A DNA stretch of 64,000 bases from Blattabacterium cuenoti (GTDB lineage Bacteria > Bacteroidota > Bacteroidia > Flavobacteriales > Blattabacteriaceae), in the NCBI RefSeq assembly GCF_014252435.1, contig NZ_CP059220.1, positions 248,001 to 312,000 on the forward strand. The letters are read 5' to 3'. The notes under the pieces are model-generated. The model made no database searches and was not told the DNA's origin. It saw nothing but the letters and a program-made list of their open reading frames with translations. Shown here in pieces: positions 28,420 through 37,086 of this stretch (positions within the stretch are counted from its first letter, which is position 1; each line of letters begins with the position of its first letter). The translations under genes and the position numbers were made by a program.

Positions 28420-29406
28420 ATGATGAAAGTGATTTCAAAAATGAATTTAAAAAAAATATTGATAGACAAAATAAAACAATCAGGTGGATGGGTCAATGCT
28501 CATTCTCATTTAGATAGAGCATATACCCTGACAAAAAAAAATTTCAAATACTCGTATTTTTCTTTGAAAAAAAAATGGTATTTAGTCGACGATATGAAAC
28601 GTTTATCTACCCAAGAAGATATTTATATGCGCATGGAAAAAGCTTTAGAAAATTTTTTAATACAAGGTACACAAGCTTTGTGTTCATTTATTGATGTAGA
28701 TGAAATTATTGAAGATCGTGCTTTAAAAGCTGCTCAAAAGTTGCAAAAAAATTATGAAAATTCTATCAAAATTTGTTTTGCAAATCAAGTTCTAAAAGGT
28801 GTTTTGGATAAAAATGCTCAATATTGGTTTGAAAAATCAGTTGATTTCGTGGATATTATTGGTGGATTACCTGCAAAAGATGATGGAAAGGAAAATCAAC
28901 ACTTAGATTTGTTATTGAAAACAGCAAAAAAAAATGGAAAAATAGTACATGTTCATGTAGATCAATTTAATTCTAATCAAGAAAAAGAAACAGAAAAATT
29001 AGCAAAAAAAACAATTGAACATGGTATGCAAGGAAAAGTAGTCGCTGTACATAGTATTTCTTTAGCCGCACATTCCAAATATTATCGTTATCACACATAT
29101 CAATTAATGAAAAAAGCAAATTTAATGGTCATATCTTGTCCAATTGCTTGGATAGATCATAATAGAAATGAATTGTTAACTCCAAATCACAATTCTATCA
29201 CACCAGTAGATGAAATGGTTCCTGAAGGGATTATCGTCGCTATAGGAACTGATAATATATCTGATATATACAAACCGTTTTCCGATGGAGATCTTTGGAT
29301 AGAACTACGTGTAATGTTAGAAGCTTGTCACTATTATAATATTGATCAATTAGTAAAAATTGCTACAGTAAATGGATTGAAAGTATTAGGATTGAAACAA
29401 ACATAA
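28420..29406 (+). CDS. Cytosine-deaminase-like amidohydrolase, substrate unknown
   Basis: The 328-residue product belongs to the metal-dependent amidohydrolase (TIM-barrel) superfamily, closest by eye to bacterial CodA-type deaminases. It shows the first metal motif VNAHSHLDRA (HxH, about residues 23-32), HVHVDQFN near 182-189, AVHSISLAAHS near 210-220, and GTDNISDIYKPFSDGD near 281-296 with the barrel's last aspartate. In E. coli CodA the residue after HCD is a catalytic glutamate; here it is glutamine (HVDQ). It is shorter than CodA because the composite beta-sandwich parts are reduced. The fold and metal sites look intact. It might release ammonia from a host nitrogen waste compound, but that is inference. 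Confidence 0.75.
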   Translation: MMKVISKMNLKKILIDKIKQSGGWVNAHSHLDRAYTLTKKNFKYSYFSLKKKWYLVDDMKRLSTQEDIYMRMEKALENFLIQGTQALCSFIDVDEIIEDRALKAAQKLQKNYENSIKICFANQVLKGVLDKNAQYWFEKSVDFVDIIGGLPAKDDGKENQHLDLLLKTAKKNGKIVHVHVDQFNSNQEKETEKLAKKTIEHGMQGKVVAVHSISLAAHSKYYRYHTYQLMKKANLMVISCPIAWIDHNRNELLTPNHNSITPVDEMVPEGIIVAIGTDNISDIYKPFSDGDLWIELRVMLEACHYYNIDQLVKIATVNGLKVLGLKQT

Positions 29407-29411
29407 ATTTT

Positions 29412-30899
29412 TTATTTTTCTGGACGCATTTGTGGAAAAAATAAAACTTCTTGAATCGAATCTTTTTTAGTAAGTAACATCACTAATCGATCGATTCCAA
29501 TTCCAACTCCTGCAGTAGGAGGCATTCCAAATTCTAAAGCACGTATAAAATCCTTATCCAGATAAAAATTTTCATCATGATTCCTATTTTTTTCCTGTGA
29601 TTCTATTTGTGTTTTCAAACGATTTAGTTGATCAATAGGATCGTTTAGTTCTGAATAAGCATTTGCAATTTCTTGTCCATTTACTATAAGTTCAAAACGT
29701 TCCGATAAATTTTGTTTTACCCGATGTTTTTTAGTTAAAGGACTCATGTATAATGGATAATCAATAATAAATGTTGGATTCACATAGTGCATTTTACATT
29801 TTTCTTCAAAAATATTTTCAATCAGTTTATCTTTTCTCATTTTTTCATTTTCTTCTATGGATAATTTTCTGCATATATTTCTCAATTCTTTTTTTTCCAT
29901 ATTTTTTATATCAAATCCAGTATATTTTTGAATCGAATCTAATATAGGAATACGTGGTATAGGAGAATGGAATGGTATACTATTTTTTTCTTGAAATTTT
30001 TTGAAAATTTGTTCCATAAACCTTTCTATAAAATTCATCATCCAATAATAATCTTTATAAGCAACATAAAGTTCTAAAACAGTAAATTCTGGATTATGAA
30101 CACGATCCATCCCTTCATTTCTAAAATTTTTAGAAAATTCATATACACCATGAAATCCTCCTACTATAAGTCTTTTTAAATAAAGTTCATTAGCTATTCG
30201 TAAATATAGTGGTATTCCAAGTGCATTATGATAAGTCATAAATGGTCGAGCTATAGCTCCACCTGGTATAGATTGTAATATTGGAGTCTCTACTTCTAGA
30301 TATTCCTTTTGATTCAAAAAATTTCTTATTTCTTGTATAATTTGAGTTCGTTTTACGAAAGTATTTTTTATATGATCGTTGACTATCAAATCGACGTAAC
30401 GCATACGATAACGCTGTTCTACATTGGTAAATTCATCATATATTTTTTTTTTATTATCTTGTTTGACTTGTGGTAAAGGACGTATCGATTTAGATAACAA
30501 AGTAAACTTTTGAACATATATAGTCATTTCTTTCATCTTAGTTTTGAATAAAAAACCTTGTATTCCAATAATATCTCCTATATCTAGGAGTTTTTTTATA
30601 AAAATGTCATAAACTTTATCCTTTTCTATTTTATCCAAAAGTAAATGATTCTTCTTCAAATATATTTGAATACTACCCGTATGATCCTTAATTTCTCCAA
30701 AAGATGCTTTTCCTAAAATACGCAAACGCATTAATCGTCCTGCTATACTAATTTCTTTTTTTTCTATGAACTCATCTTTTATCTTACGAACAGTAGTAGT
30801 AATGATATATTCTTCTGAAGGATAAGGATCTATTCCCAGTGTTTTTAATTGATCTAGTTTTTTTCTTCGTATAATTTGTTGTTCTGATAAATAGAGCAT
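29412..30899 (-). CDS. lysS: Lysine--tRNA ligase (class II)
   Basis: The 495-residue product is a class II LysRS: N-terminal OB-fold anticodon domain (SIAGRLMRLRILGKASFGEIKD split over about 51-72), motif 1 around ETPILQSIPGGAIARPF, motif 2 FRNEGMDRVHNPEFT (about 262-276) and motif 3 GVGIGIDRLVML (about 467-478). It starts MLYLSEQQIIRRKKLDQL, a usual family opening. It converges with the amidohydrolase gene (five bases between). Confidence 0.97.
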   Translation of the reverse strand: MLYLSEQQIIRRKKLDQLKTLGIDPYPSEEYIITTTVRKIKDEFIEKKEISIAGRLMRLRILGKASFGEIKDHTGSIQIYLKKNHLLLDKIEKDKVYDIFIKKLLDIGDIIGIQGFLFKTKMKEMTIYVQKFTLLSKSIRPLPQVKQDNKKKIYDEFTNVEQRYRMRYVDLIVNDHIKNTFVKRTQIIQEIRNFLNQKEYLEVETPILQSIPGGAIARPFMTYHNALGIPLYLRIANELYLKRLIVGGFHGVYEFSKNFRNEGMDRVHNPEFTVLELYVAYKDYYWMMNFIERFMEQIFKKFQEKNSIPFHSPIPRIPILDSIQKYTGFDIKNMEKKELRNICRKLSIEENEKMRKDKLIENIFEEKCKMHYVNPTFIIDYPLYMSPLTKKHRVKQNLSERFELIVNGQEIANAYSELNDPIDQLNRLKTQIESQEKNRNHDENFYLDKDFIRALEFGMPPTAGVGIGIDRLVMLLTKKDSIQEVLFFPQMRPEK

Positions 30900-30969
30900 A
30901 GATTTCTATATAAAATGAAAGAAATGAAGGTACATTTGTTTTTTTTATTATATAAATTTTCAAAAAAAT

Positions 30970-31647
30970 ATGGATAAAAAAAAACTTGTTTTTGAAGACT
31001 TAGGAAAAAAAGAATATGAAAAAACATGGAATTATCAAAAAAAGTTGTTTAATAATATGATAAAAAGGAAACATTATTCTTCTAAAGAAGTAGGATATAT
31101 TCTTTTTGTAGAACACCATCATCATGTATATACAATAGGAAAAAATGGAAACAAGAAAACCAACTTATTAGTTTCATCGGATTTTTTAAAAAAAAAACAG
31201 GTTTCGTTTTATCATATAGATAGAGGTGGAGATATTACTTATCATGGACCAGGTCAATTAATTGTATATCCAATTTTAGATTTAGAATATTTTTTCAAAG
31301 ATATTCATAAATATCTTCGTTTTTTAGAAGAGGTTATTATCCATTTTTTATGGAGTAATTACAAAATTCATGGAATCAGAGAAAAAGGGAAAACTGGAGT
31401 ATGGTTAAATAATCAAAAAAAAATATGTGCTATGGGAATTAGAATCAGTCGTTGGATTACCATGCATGGATTTGCTTTAAATGTGAATACAAATCTGAAT
31501 TATTTCAATTATATCATTCCTTGTGGAATTCAAAATAGAAAAGTCACTTCTTTAAAAGAGTTTTTCAAAAAAAAAGTTTCATTTCATGAAGTAAAATATC
31601 AAATTAAAAAATCTTTTGAAAAAATATTTAATGTGGATATGATATGA
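30970..31647 (+). CDS. lipB: Lipoyl(octanoyl) transferase LipB
   Basis: LipB moves octanoate from acyl carrier protein to lipoyl domains of enzymes such as pyruvate dehydrogenase. The 225-residue product has DRGGDITYHGPGQLIVYPI (about residues 77-95), the GKTGVWL segment, KICAMGIRISRWITMHGFALN (with the catalytic lysine, about 151-171) and YIIPCGI with the catalytic cysteine near 186. Normal length. lipA is not in the window. It converges with mtaB. Confidence 0.96.
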   Translation: MDKKKLVFEDLGKKEYEKTWNYQKKLFNNMIKRKHYSSKEVGYILFVEHHHHVYTIGKNGNKKTNLLVSSDFLKKKQVSFYHIDRGGDITYHGPGQLIVYPILDLEYFFKDIHKYLRFLEEVIIHFLWSNYKIHGIREKGKTGVWLNNQKKICAMGIRISRWITMHGFALNVNTNLNYFNYIIPCGIQNRKVTSLKEFFKKKVSFHEVKYQIKKSFEKIFNVDMI

Positions 31648-31667
31648 AAACATTCACAAAATGAAAA

Positions 31668-32990
31668 TTAATTGAATGGATTGGCTATCACAATTCCATC
31701 TTTATCTATTTCCGTTAGAATCACATTTTGTAACGTATTATGATAATATATTGGCTTTATTAATTTTTTCAGAATTTTAGTTCTAATATAATTTTCTGTA
31801 TAACCATATAAATATTTTTTATTGTTAGTCGACTTTTCAAAAAGTACTGTCTTTTTTGTGAAAATTTGCATTTCACAAAAAATACGGTACTTTTTATATG
31901 AAAGTATTCTCAATACTTTATTCCGTTTATTTTTAATTTTTTTAGATACGTGTCCTGACATAGAAATAGATTTTGTATATGGTCTTGGAGAATAAGTAAA
32001 TATATGAAGATATGAAAGGTCTAATTTTTCCAAAAATTGATATGTTTCATAAAAATGTTGATGTTTTTCTCCAGGAAATCCAACAATAACATCTGAACCT
32101 ATACAAGCTTCAGGATTGGATTGTTTGATTCTATATATTTTTTCTTGATACAGTTCTCTATTATAACGTCTTGACATAGATCCTAAAATCGTATTACTAC
32201 CCGATTGTAACGGAATATGAAAATGAGGTACAAAACATTTACTTTTGGATAAAAAATCAATAAGTTCGTTTTTTAACAAATTAGGTTCTATGGATGATAA
32301 ACGTATTCTTACTTTTTCTTTTATTTGATCTTCTATCATTTTGATTAAATCGAAAAATGTATATGTATGACTACTTTTAGTATATATTTTTTCTTGATAA
32401 TCTCCAATATTTATTCCGGTAAAAACAATTTCTTTCACTCCTTTGTTTATGAGAAAATGAATATTATTCAATATATTTTCTATTTTTTCAGATCTTGAAG
32501 GTCCCCTAGATCTAGGAATCACACAATAATTACATTTGTAATCACATCCATCCTGTATTTTTAGAAAAGAACGAGATCTATGATCTCCCGCAATAGAAAA
32601 TGAAGGAAAATAAGAATATTTTTTCTTTTCTGTTTTCGTAATATTCTTTTTTTTTTTAGAAATATAATCTATTATTCGAGATTTTTCTTCATATCTTAAA
32701 ACTAAACTCACTCCCATAATAGATGATACTTCTTTATAATTAAGTTGCGCATAGCATCCTATTGCTATAATAAAGGCTTTCGAATTCATACTCTTTGCTT
32801 TACGAACTAACATTCGAAATTTGATTTCGGCATTTCTAGTTACGGAACAACTGTTAATTACATAAATATCAGCATAGCTTTTAAAAGAAACGTGTTTATA
32901 ATATAAATTGGAAAACTTTCTAGATATAGTTGATGTTTCCGCATAATTCAACTTACATCCTATAGTATAAAATGCAACTTTTTGTTTCAA
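31668..32990 (-). CDS. mtaB: tRNA t6A37 methylthiotransferase MtaB
   Basis: MtaB is a radical-SAM enzyme that turns t6A37 of tRNA into ms2t6A. The 440-residue product begins KVAFYTIGCKLNYAETS, the MtaB-type opening with the first UPF0004 cysteine. The other cluster cysteines are at VINSCSVTRNAE and AIGCYAQ. The radical-SAM triad is in DGCDYKCNYCVIPRSRG (about residues 147-163). A TRAM-like C-terminus follows. The CKLNYAETS opening favours MtaB over MiaB. It lies 20 bases downstream of the peroxiredoxin gene on the same strand. Confidence 0.93.
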   Translation of the reverse strand: MKQKVAFYTIGCKLNYAETSTISRKFSNLYYKHVSFKSYADIYVINSCSVTRNAEIKFRMLVRKAKSMNSKAFIIAIGCYAQLNYKEVSSIMGVSLVLRYEEKSRIIDYISKKKKNITKTEKKKYSYFPSFSIAGDHRSRSFLKIQDGCDYKCNYCVIPRSRGPSRSEKIENILNNIHFLINKGVKEIVFTGINIGDYQEKIYTKSSHTYTFFDLIKMIEDQIKEKVRIRLSSIEPNLLKNELIDFLSKSKCFVPHFHIPLQSGSNTILGSMSRRYNRELYQEKIYRIKQSNPEACIGSDVIVGFPGEKHQHFYETYQFLEKLDLSYLHIFTYSPRPYTKSISMSGHVSKKIKNKRNKVLRILSYKKYRIFCEMQIFTKKTVLFEKSTNNKKYLYGYTENYIRTKILKKLIKPIYYHNTLQNVILTEIDKDGIVIANPFN

Positions 32991-33010
32991 TACTTTTTGA
33001 ATATTTTATT

Positions 33011-33643
33011 TTAATATGACAAATAATCTATAATTCCCTCACGATTGGCTTTCATGGTTTTTTCTCCCTTTTTCCAATTTGCTGGACAAACTTCTCCACT
33101 TTTTTCATGATGTTGAATCGCATCGATCATACGAATCGCTTCATTCACATTTCTACCGAAAGGAAAATCATTGATTAAAATATGTCGTATAATTCCTAAT
33201 TTATCGATTATAAATAAACCTCTATAAGCAATTAACTCTCCCGATACTTTCCATTTTTCATTTTTGTTGCAATAATGAAAATTTCCAGATAAAACTCCAT
33301 AATCATATGATATAGTTTTATTGATATCCGAAACAATAGGATAAGTGACTCCCAATATGCCTCCTTCTTCTTTTGGAGTATGTAACCAGGCCCAATGAGA
33401 CTGTTCCGAATCTGTAGATACGGCTATCATTTGTACATTCCTTATTTCAAAATCTTTTATTTTGTTTTGAAAAGCATATATCTCTGTAGGACAAACAAAT
33501 GTAAAATCTTTTGGATAAAAAAAAAGCAATACATATTTTTTACCTTGAAATCGTTCTAAAGTAAAATCTTGTATCAAATCTTTTCCATTTAATACTGCAT
33601 TAGCGGTAAAGTTCGGTGCTTTTTGAGATATCAAATTTTTCAT
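33011..33643 (-). CDS. 2-Cys peroxiredoxin (AhpC/Prx1 type)
   Basis: This thiol peroxidase removes H2O2 and organic peroxides, normally recycled by thioredoxin (trxA is at 61.7 kb). The 210-residue product has the peroxidatic cysteine C51 in DFTFVCPTEI and the resolving cysteine in GEVCPANW near residue 172. The LGVTYPIVSD and SGELIAYRGLFIID segments are typical. It is followed downstream by mtaB and preceded by dnaG on the same strand. With no catalase seen in this window, it may be a main peroxide defence. Confidence 0.95.
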   Translation of the reverse strand: MKNLISQKAPNFTANAVLNGKDLIQDFTLERFQGKKYVLLFFYPKDFTFVCPTEIYAFQNKIKDFEIRNVQMIAVSTDSEQSHWAWLHTPKEEGGILGVTYPIVSDINKTISYDYGVLSGNFHYCNKNEKWKVSGELIAYRGLFIIDKLGIIRHILINDFPFGRNVNEAIRMIDAIQHHEKSGEVCPANWKKGEKTMKANREGIIDYLSY

Positions 33644-33691
33644 TACTCTTTATTTATATATAATTGCGAATTTATAAAAAAATTTGTATGA

Positions 33692-35542
33692 TCATACATA
33701 CCTATGTAATTTTTTAAAAATTTTATTTTTCATATTTGTTAAATACATAATCTTTTTTATAACACATTTACTATTGTTGATATGTTTGATATTATCAATT
33801 TCTTTTTGAATTAATTTTAAAATATATAAAGATTTATATTTTAATAAAATGTCATCTACATATTGATGCAGATGATCTTCTTCCGAAGGAATTTGAATTC
33901 CTTTTTTTTTCCATTTTGATAATAGATTCCATTTTTTGTTTTGGTTTTGTCCTGTAAAAGGAACACTTTTTTTCAAAAAAATATTTTGGTTTTCTTTCGA
34001 AATAAAAGATATTTTCCAATATTTGAAAAAATGAAGTAATCGTTCAAAAACGGTCATCAGTTTTCCATCTATTTTGATTGTTTTATTCCCATGATTTAAA
34101 ATTAATTCTATTAATTTTTTTTCTAGGAAAATTACGACATCTTTTTCATGATTGTTTAATTTGATTTGAAAATTATATTTTTCATTATCACTATTTTGAA
34201 TAATCAAACTATGAATACTTTTTTTTCGATTAGTTGATTGTTTTTTATTGATTCTTTCCAATTCAAAAATTAAAATATCTTGACGTATGTTTAGTATTCT
34301 AGAAGCCTCTTGCAAGAATAATTCTCTCTGTATGAGATTCCATATTTTTGATATACTATGCAAAATACTATCAACTAAAAATGATTTTTTCACTGGATCA
34401 TCACTATAGAATTCACTAAATATTTTTTTTTTAAAAGAAATAAAATTATAACTATGTCGATCCAAAAAATGTTTTAATTCCATATGAGAATATTGTTTCG
34501 ATATCAAATCAGGATCATATCCTTTAGGGACCGATAGTAAACGCAAATTCATTCCTTGTTCTAATATCATATTAATAGATCTCAAAGAAGCTTTGATTCC
34601 GGAATAATCTCCATCATAAAAAATGATGATATTTTTTGTGAATTTCTTAATCAATGATATTTGATAGATAGTGAGTGAAACTCCAGAAGAAGAAACTACA
34701 TTTTTGATTCCTGATTGGTGTAAAGAAATAACATCAGTATACCCTTCCACTAAATAACACAAGTTTTCTTTTAAAATATATTTTTTAGATTGAAATAAAC
34801 CATATAATGTTTTTCCTTTTTGGAAAATATCGCTTTCCGATGAATTCATATATTTTATATGACAAGATCCATCATCAATATTTCTTCCACCAAAACCAAT
34901 AATTTTTCCGGACCAATCGTGTATTGGGAACATGATTCGTTTGCGAAAACGATCAAAATGATTGTTATTTTTTCTCGGAACAGTCAAACCAGATTTGATG
35001 AGATCCGATAGAATAAACCCTTTTTTCAAAGCTTCTTCAGTAAATGTTCTCCAATAATTGAGAGCATATCCCAATTGAAATTCTTGAATAATTTCCGATT
35101 TAAACCCTCTTTTTTGAATTAAATAATCCAATCCAATATCTTTCCCCTCTTTTGTTGAATATAATTGCTTGATAAATACATATTTTGCATACTTTTGTAT
35201 AGTATATAGTTTATCATAATTCTTATCATTCTCATTTTTTTCATGAAATTCTTCATTATAAAGTTCAATATGATATTTCTTAGCTAAATAGGATAATGAT
35301 TCTTCATAAGAAAAATGTTCATGTTCCATAAGAAAAGTAATAATGTTTCCACCTTTTCCAGAACTAAAATCTTTCCATATTTTTTTTATAGGAGAAACGA
35401 TAAAAGAAGGATTTTTTTCCCTTGAAAAGGGGCTTAACCCTCTATAATTTAATCCACTTCTTCTTAATTGTACAAAATCTCCAATCACATCTTCTATACA
35501 AGAAGAAGAAAGTATTTTCTCTTTCATTTTTTTCGAAATCAT
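33692..35542 (-). CDS. dnaG: DNA primase DnaG with no zinc-ligand residues in its N-terminal domain
   Basis: DnaG makes RNA primers at the replication fork. The 616-residue product has the N-terminal CHC2-fold region, the RNA polymerase/TOPRIM core (LVEGYTDVISLHQSG, FYDGDYSGIKASLRS) and a C-terminal helicase-binding region. The N-terminal fold is recognisable but all four zinc ligands of the usual CPxH...CxxC pattern are replaced: S37, S40, D58 and S61 in LSPFSREKNPSF and WKDFSSGKGG. I recall a similar SPF...KDFSSGKGG pattern in free-living Flavobacteria, so the loss may be old and lineage-wide. Otherwise the protein looks functional. Confidence 0.95.
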   Translation of the reverse strand: MISKKMKEKILSSSCIEDVIGDFVQLRRSGLNYRGLSPFSREKNPSFIVSPIKKIWKDFSSGKGGNIITFLMEHEHFSYEESLSYLAKKYHIELYNEEFHEKNENDKNYDKLYTIQKYAKYVFIKQLYSTKEGKDIGLDYLIQKRGFKSEIIQEFQLGYALNYWRTFTEEALKKGFILSDLIKSGLTVPRKNNNHFDRFRKRIMFPIHDWSGKIIGFGGRNIDDGSCHIKYMNSSESDIFQKGKTLYGLFQSKKYILKENLCYLVEGYTDVISLHQSGIKNVVSSSGVSLTIYQISLIKKFTKNIIIFYDGDYSGIKASLRSINMILEQGMNLRLLSVPKGYDPDLISKQYSHMELKHFLDRHSYNFISFKKKIFSEFYSDDPVKKSFLVDSILHSISKIWNLIQRELFLQEASRILNIRQDILIFELERINKKQSTNRKKSIHSLIIQNSDNEKYNFQIKLNNHEKDVVIFLEKKLIELILNHGNKTIKIDGKLMTVFERLLHFFKYWKISFISKENQNIFLKKSVPFTGQNQNKKWNLLSKWKKKGIQIPSEEDHLHQYVDDILLKYKSLYILKLIQKEIDNIKHINNSKCVIKKIMYLTNMKNKIFKKLHRYV

Positions 35543-35566
35543 GATTTTTCTTTTTTTTCTTGATTA

Positions 35567-36223
35567 TTATAATCCTCCAAATTTCATTTGACGAATAATT
35601 TTTTTTGGATGAGAATTGGAAAAAATTGTAGATCCTGATACTAAGATATCTGCTCCATTATCGAACAATAAAGAAGAATTTTCTACATTCACTCCTCCAT
35701 CAATTTCTATAAGAGCAGAAGAATCTTTTTTTAATATTAAATCTTTAGTTTCTTTTAATTTCTGATATGTTTGTTCGATGAACTTTTGTCCACATGAACC
35801 AGGATTGACACTCATCAATAGAACAAAATCAACATCATTGATCACGTCTTGTAAAAGAAATATTGGAGTATGTGGATTCACAGCTATACCCACTTTCATT
35901 CCATATTCTTTAATATAAGAAATTGTTTTATGTAAATGAATACAAGTTTCGTAATGAATATGCAAATGATTCGCTCCACTATTTTTGAATTCTTGTATGA
36001 AACATTCTGGACGAAGAATCATTAAATGAACATCTATTGGTTTATTAGTGTATTTTTTTACATATTTTGTAAATAAAGATCCGAAAGATATATTCGAAAC
36101 AAAAGATGTATCCATAATATCAATATGGAACCAATCTGCTTCACTGTTATTTAACATTTCTATATCACGATATAAAAATGCTAAATCAGCTGAAATTAAA
36201 GATGGAGCTATAATTTTTTTCAT
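35567..36223 (-). CDS. rpe: Ribulose-phosphate 3-epimerase
   Basis: Rpe interconverts ribulose-5-P and xylulose-5-P in the pentose phosphate pathway. The 218-residue TIM-barrel product has APSLISADLAFL near residue 6, the metal/catalytic WFHIDIMDTSFVSNISFG (about 31-48), VHLMI with histidine near 67, LLMSVNPGSCGQKFI (about 135-149) and IEIDGGVN (about 172-179). Normal length. It sits between fabI and dnaG on the same strand. Confidence 0.96.
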   Translation of the reverse strand: MKKIIAPSLISADLAFLYRDIEMLNNSEADWFHIDIMDTSFVSNISFGSLFTKYVKKYTNKPIDVHLMILRPECFIQEFKNSGANHLHIHYETCIHLHKTISYIKEYGMKVGIAVNPHTPIFLLQDVINDVDFVLLMSVNPGSCGQKFIEQTYQKLKETKDLILKKDSSALIEIDGGVNVENSSLLFDNGADILVSGSTIFSNSHPKKIIRQMKFGGL

Positions 36224-36280
36224 GTTTCCTTTAAGATAACAATAATTTTATTCCGTATTATCACGATTTGATAGAATCGA

Positions 36281-37078
36281 TCATTTGATCATTTCACTCA
36301 ATCCAGTACTAGAAAATCCACCATCATGATATAGGTTTTGCATTGTGACTTTTCTCGTTAAATCCGAAAAAAGTGTAATAATATAATTAGCACAATCTTG
36401 TGATGTAGCGTTTCCTAATGGAGATATTTTTTCAGACATCATCATAAATTGTTGTAATCCTTGAATCGATTTTGAAGATCGGGTTACACAGGGTGATTGT
36501 GATATTGTATTTACCCTAACTTTTTTCTCCTTTCCCCAATAGTAACCAAAATTTCGTGTGATACTTTCTAAATAACATTTATAATCCGACATATCTCCGT
36601 AATGAGGAAAACATCGTTGAGAAGCAATATAAGTCAATGCGACAATCGATCCCCATTTTTTCATGGCTTGTTTTTCCCATGCAACTTTCATAATTTTATG
36701 AAAGGAAACAGCAGAAATATCCCATCCTTTTTTTAAAAATTCATAATTGATACAAGGATATGTGAAACCCTTTCTTAGGTTAATGGACATTGCAATAGAA
36801 TGTAACAAAAAATCAATCTTACCTCCAAAATGAATCAACGCCTTATCAAACAACATATGAAGATCCGAAATCGACGTTGCATCTGCAGGTATCATCATAG
36901 AATTCGTTTTTTCAGACAATTTATGAATATTTCCAATTCTTAAAGAAGCTGGAGTATTAGTTAATACTAATATTGCTTTTTCTTCATGTGCACGTTCTGC
37001 TACTTTCCAAGCAATTGAATCTTCATCTAATGCTCCAAATATAATTCCTTTTTTTCCAATCAATAAATTGTAAGACAT
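36281..37078 (-). CDS. fabI: Enoyl-[acyl-carrier-protein] reductase (NADH), FabI type
   Basis: FabI reduces enoyl-ACP in the last step of fatty-acid elongation. The 265-residue short-chain dehydrogenase has the modified NAD-binding opening LLIGKKGIIFGALDEDSIAW (about residues 5-24), and the catalytic Tyr-x6-Lys pair at Y160 and K167. The C-terminal QNLYHDGGFSST segment is the usual FabI ending. Nine bases separate it from the metK stop, so the two are probably co-transcribed. The active-site neighbourhood (RCFPHYGDMSDYKCYLES) differs from E. coli but keeps the key residues. Confidence 0.93.
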   Translation of the reverse strand: MSYNLLIGKKGIIFGALDEDSIAWKVAERAHEEKAILVLTNTPASLRIGNIHKLSEKTNSMMIPADATSISDLHMLFDKALIHFGGKIDFLLHSIAMSINLRKGFTYPCINYEFLKKGWDISAVSFHKIMKVAWEKQAMKKWGSIVALTYIASQRCFPHYGDMSDYKCYLESITRNFGYYWGKEKKVRVNTISQSPCVTRSSKSIQGLQQFMMMSEKISPLGNATSQDCANYIITLFSDLTRKVTMQNLYHDGGFSSTGLSEMIK

Positions 37079-37086
37079 AAAAAAAA

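Noticed and set aside
33686-33697. 12-base perfect palindrome GTATGATCATAC near the dnaG stop, upstream of the peroxiredoxin gene
   Set aside because: Single copy, inside AT-rich DNA and overlapping a coding end; not enough to call a binding site.
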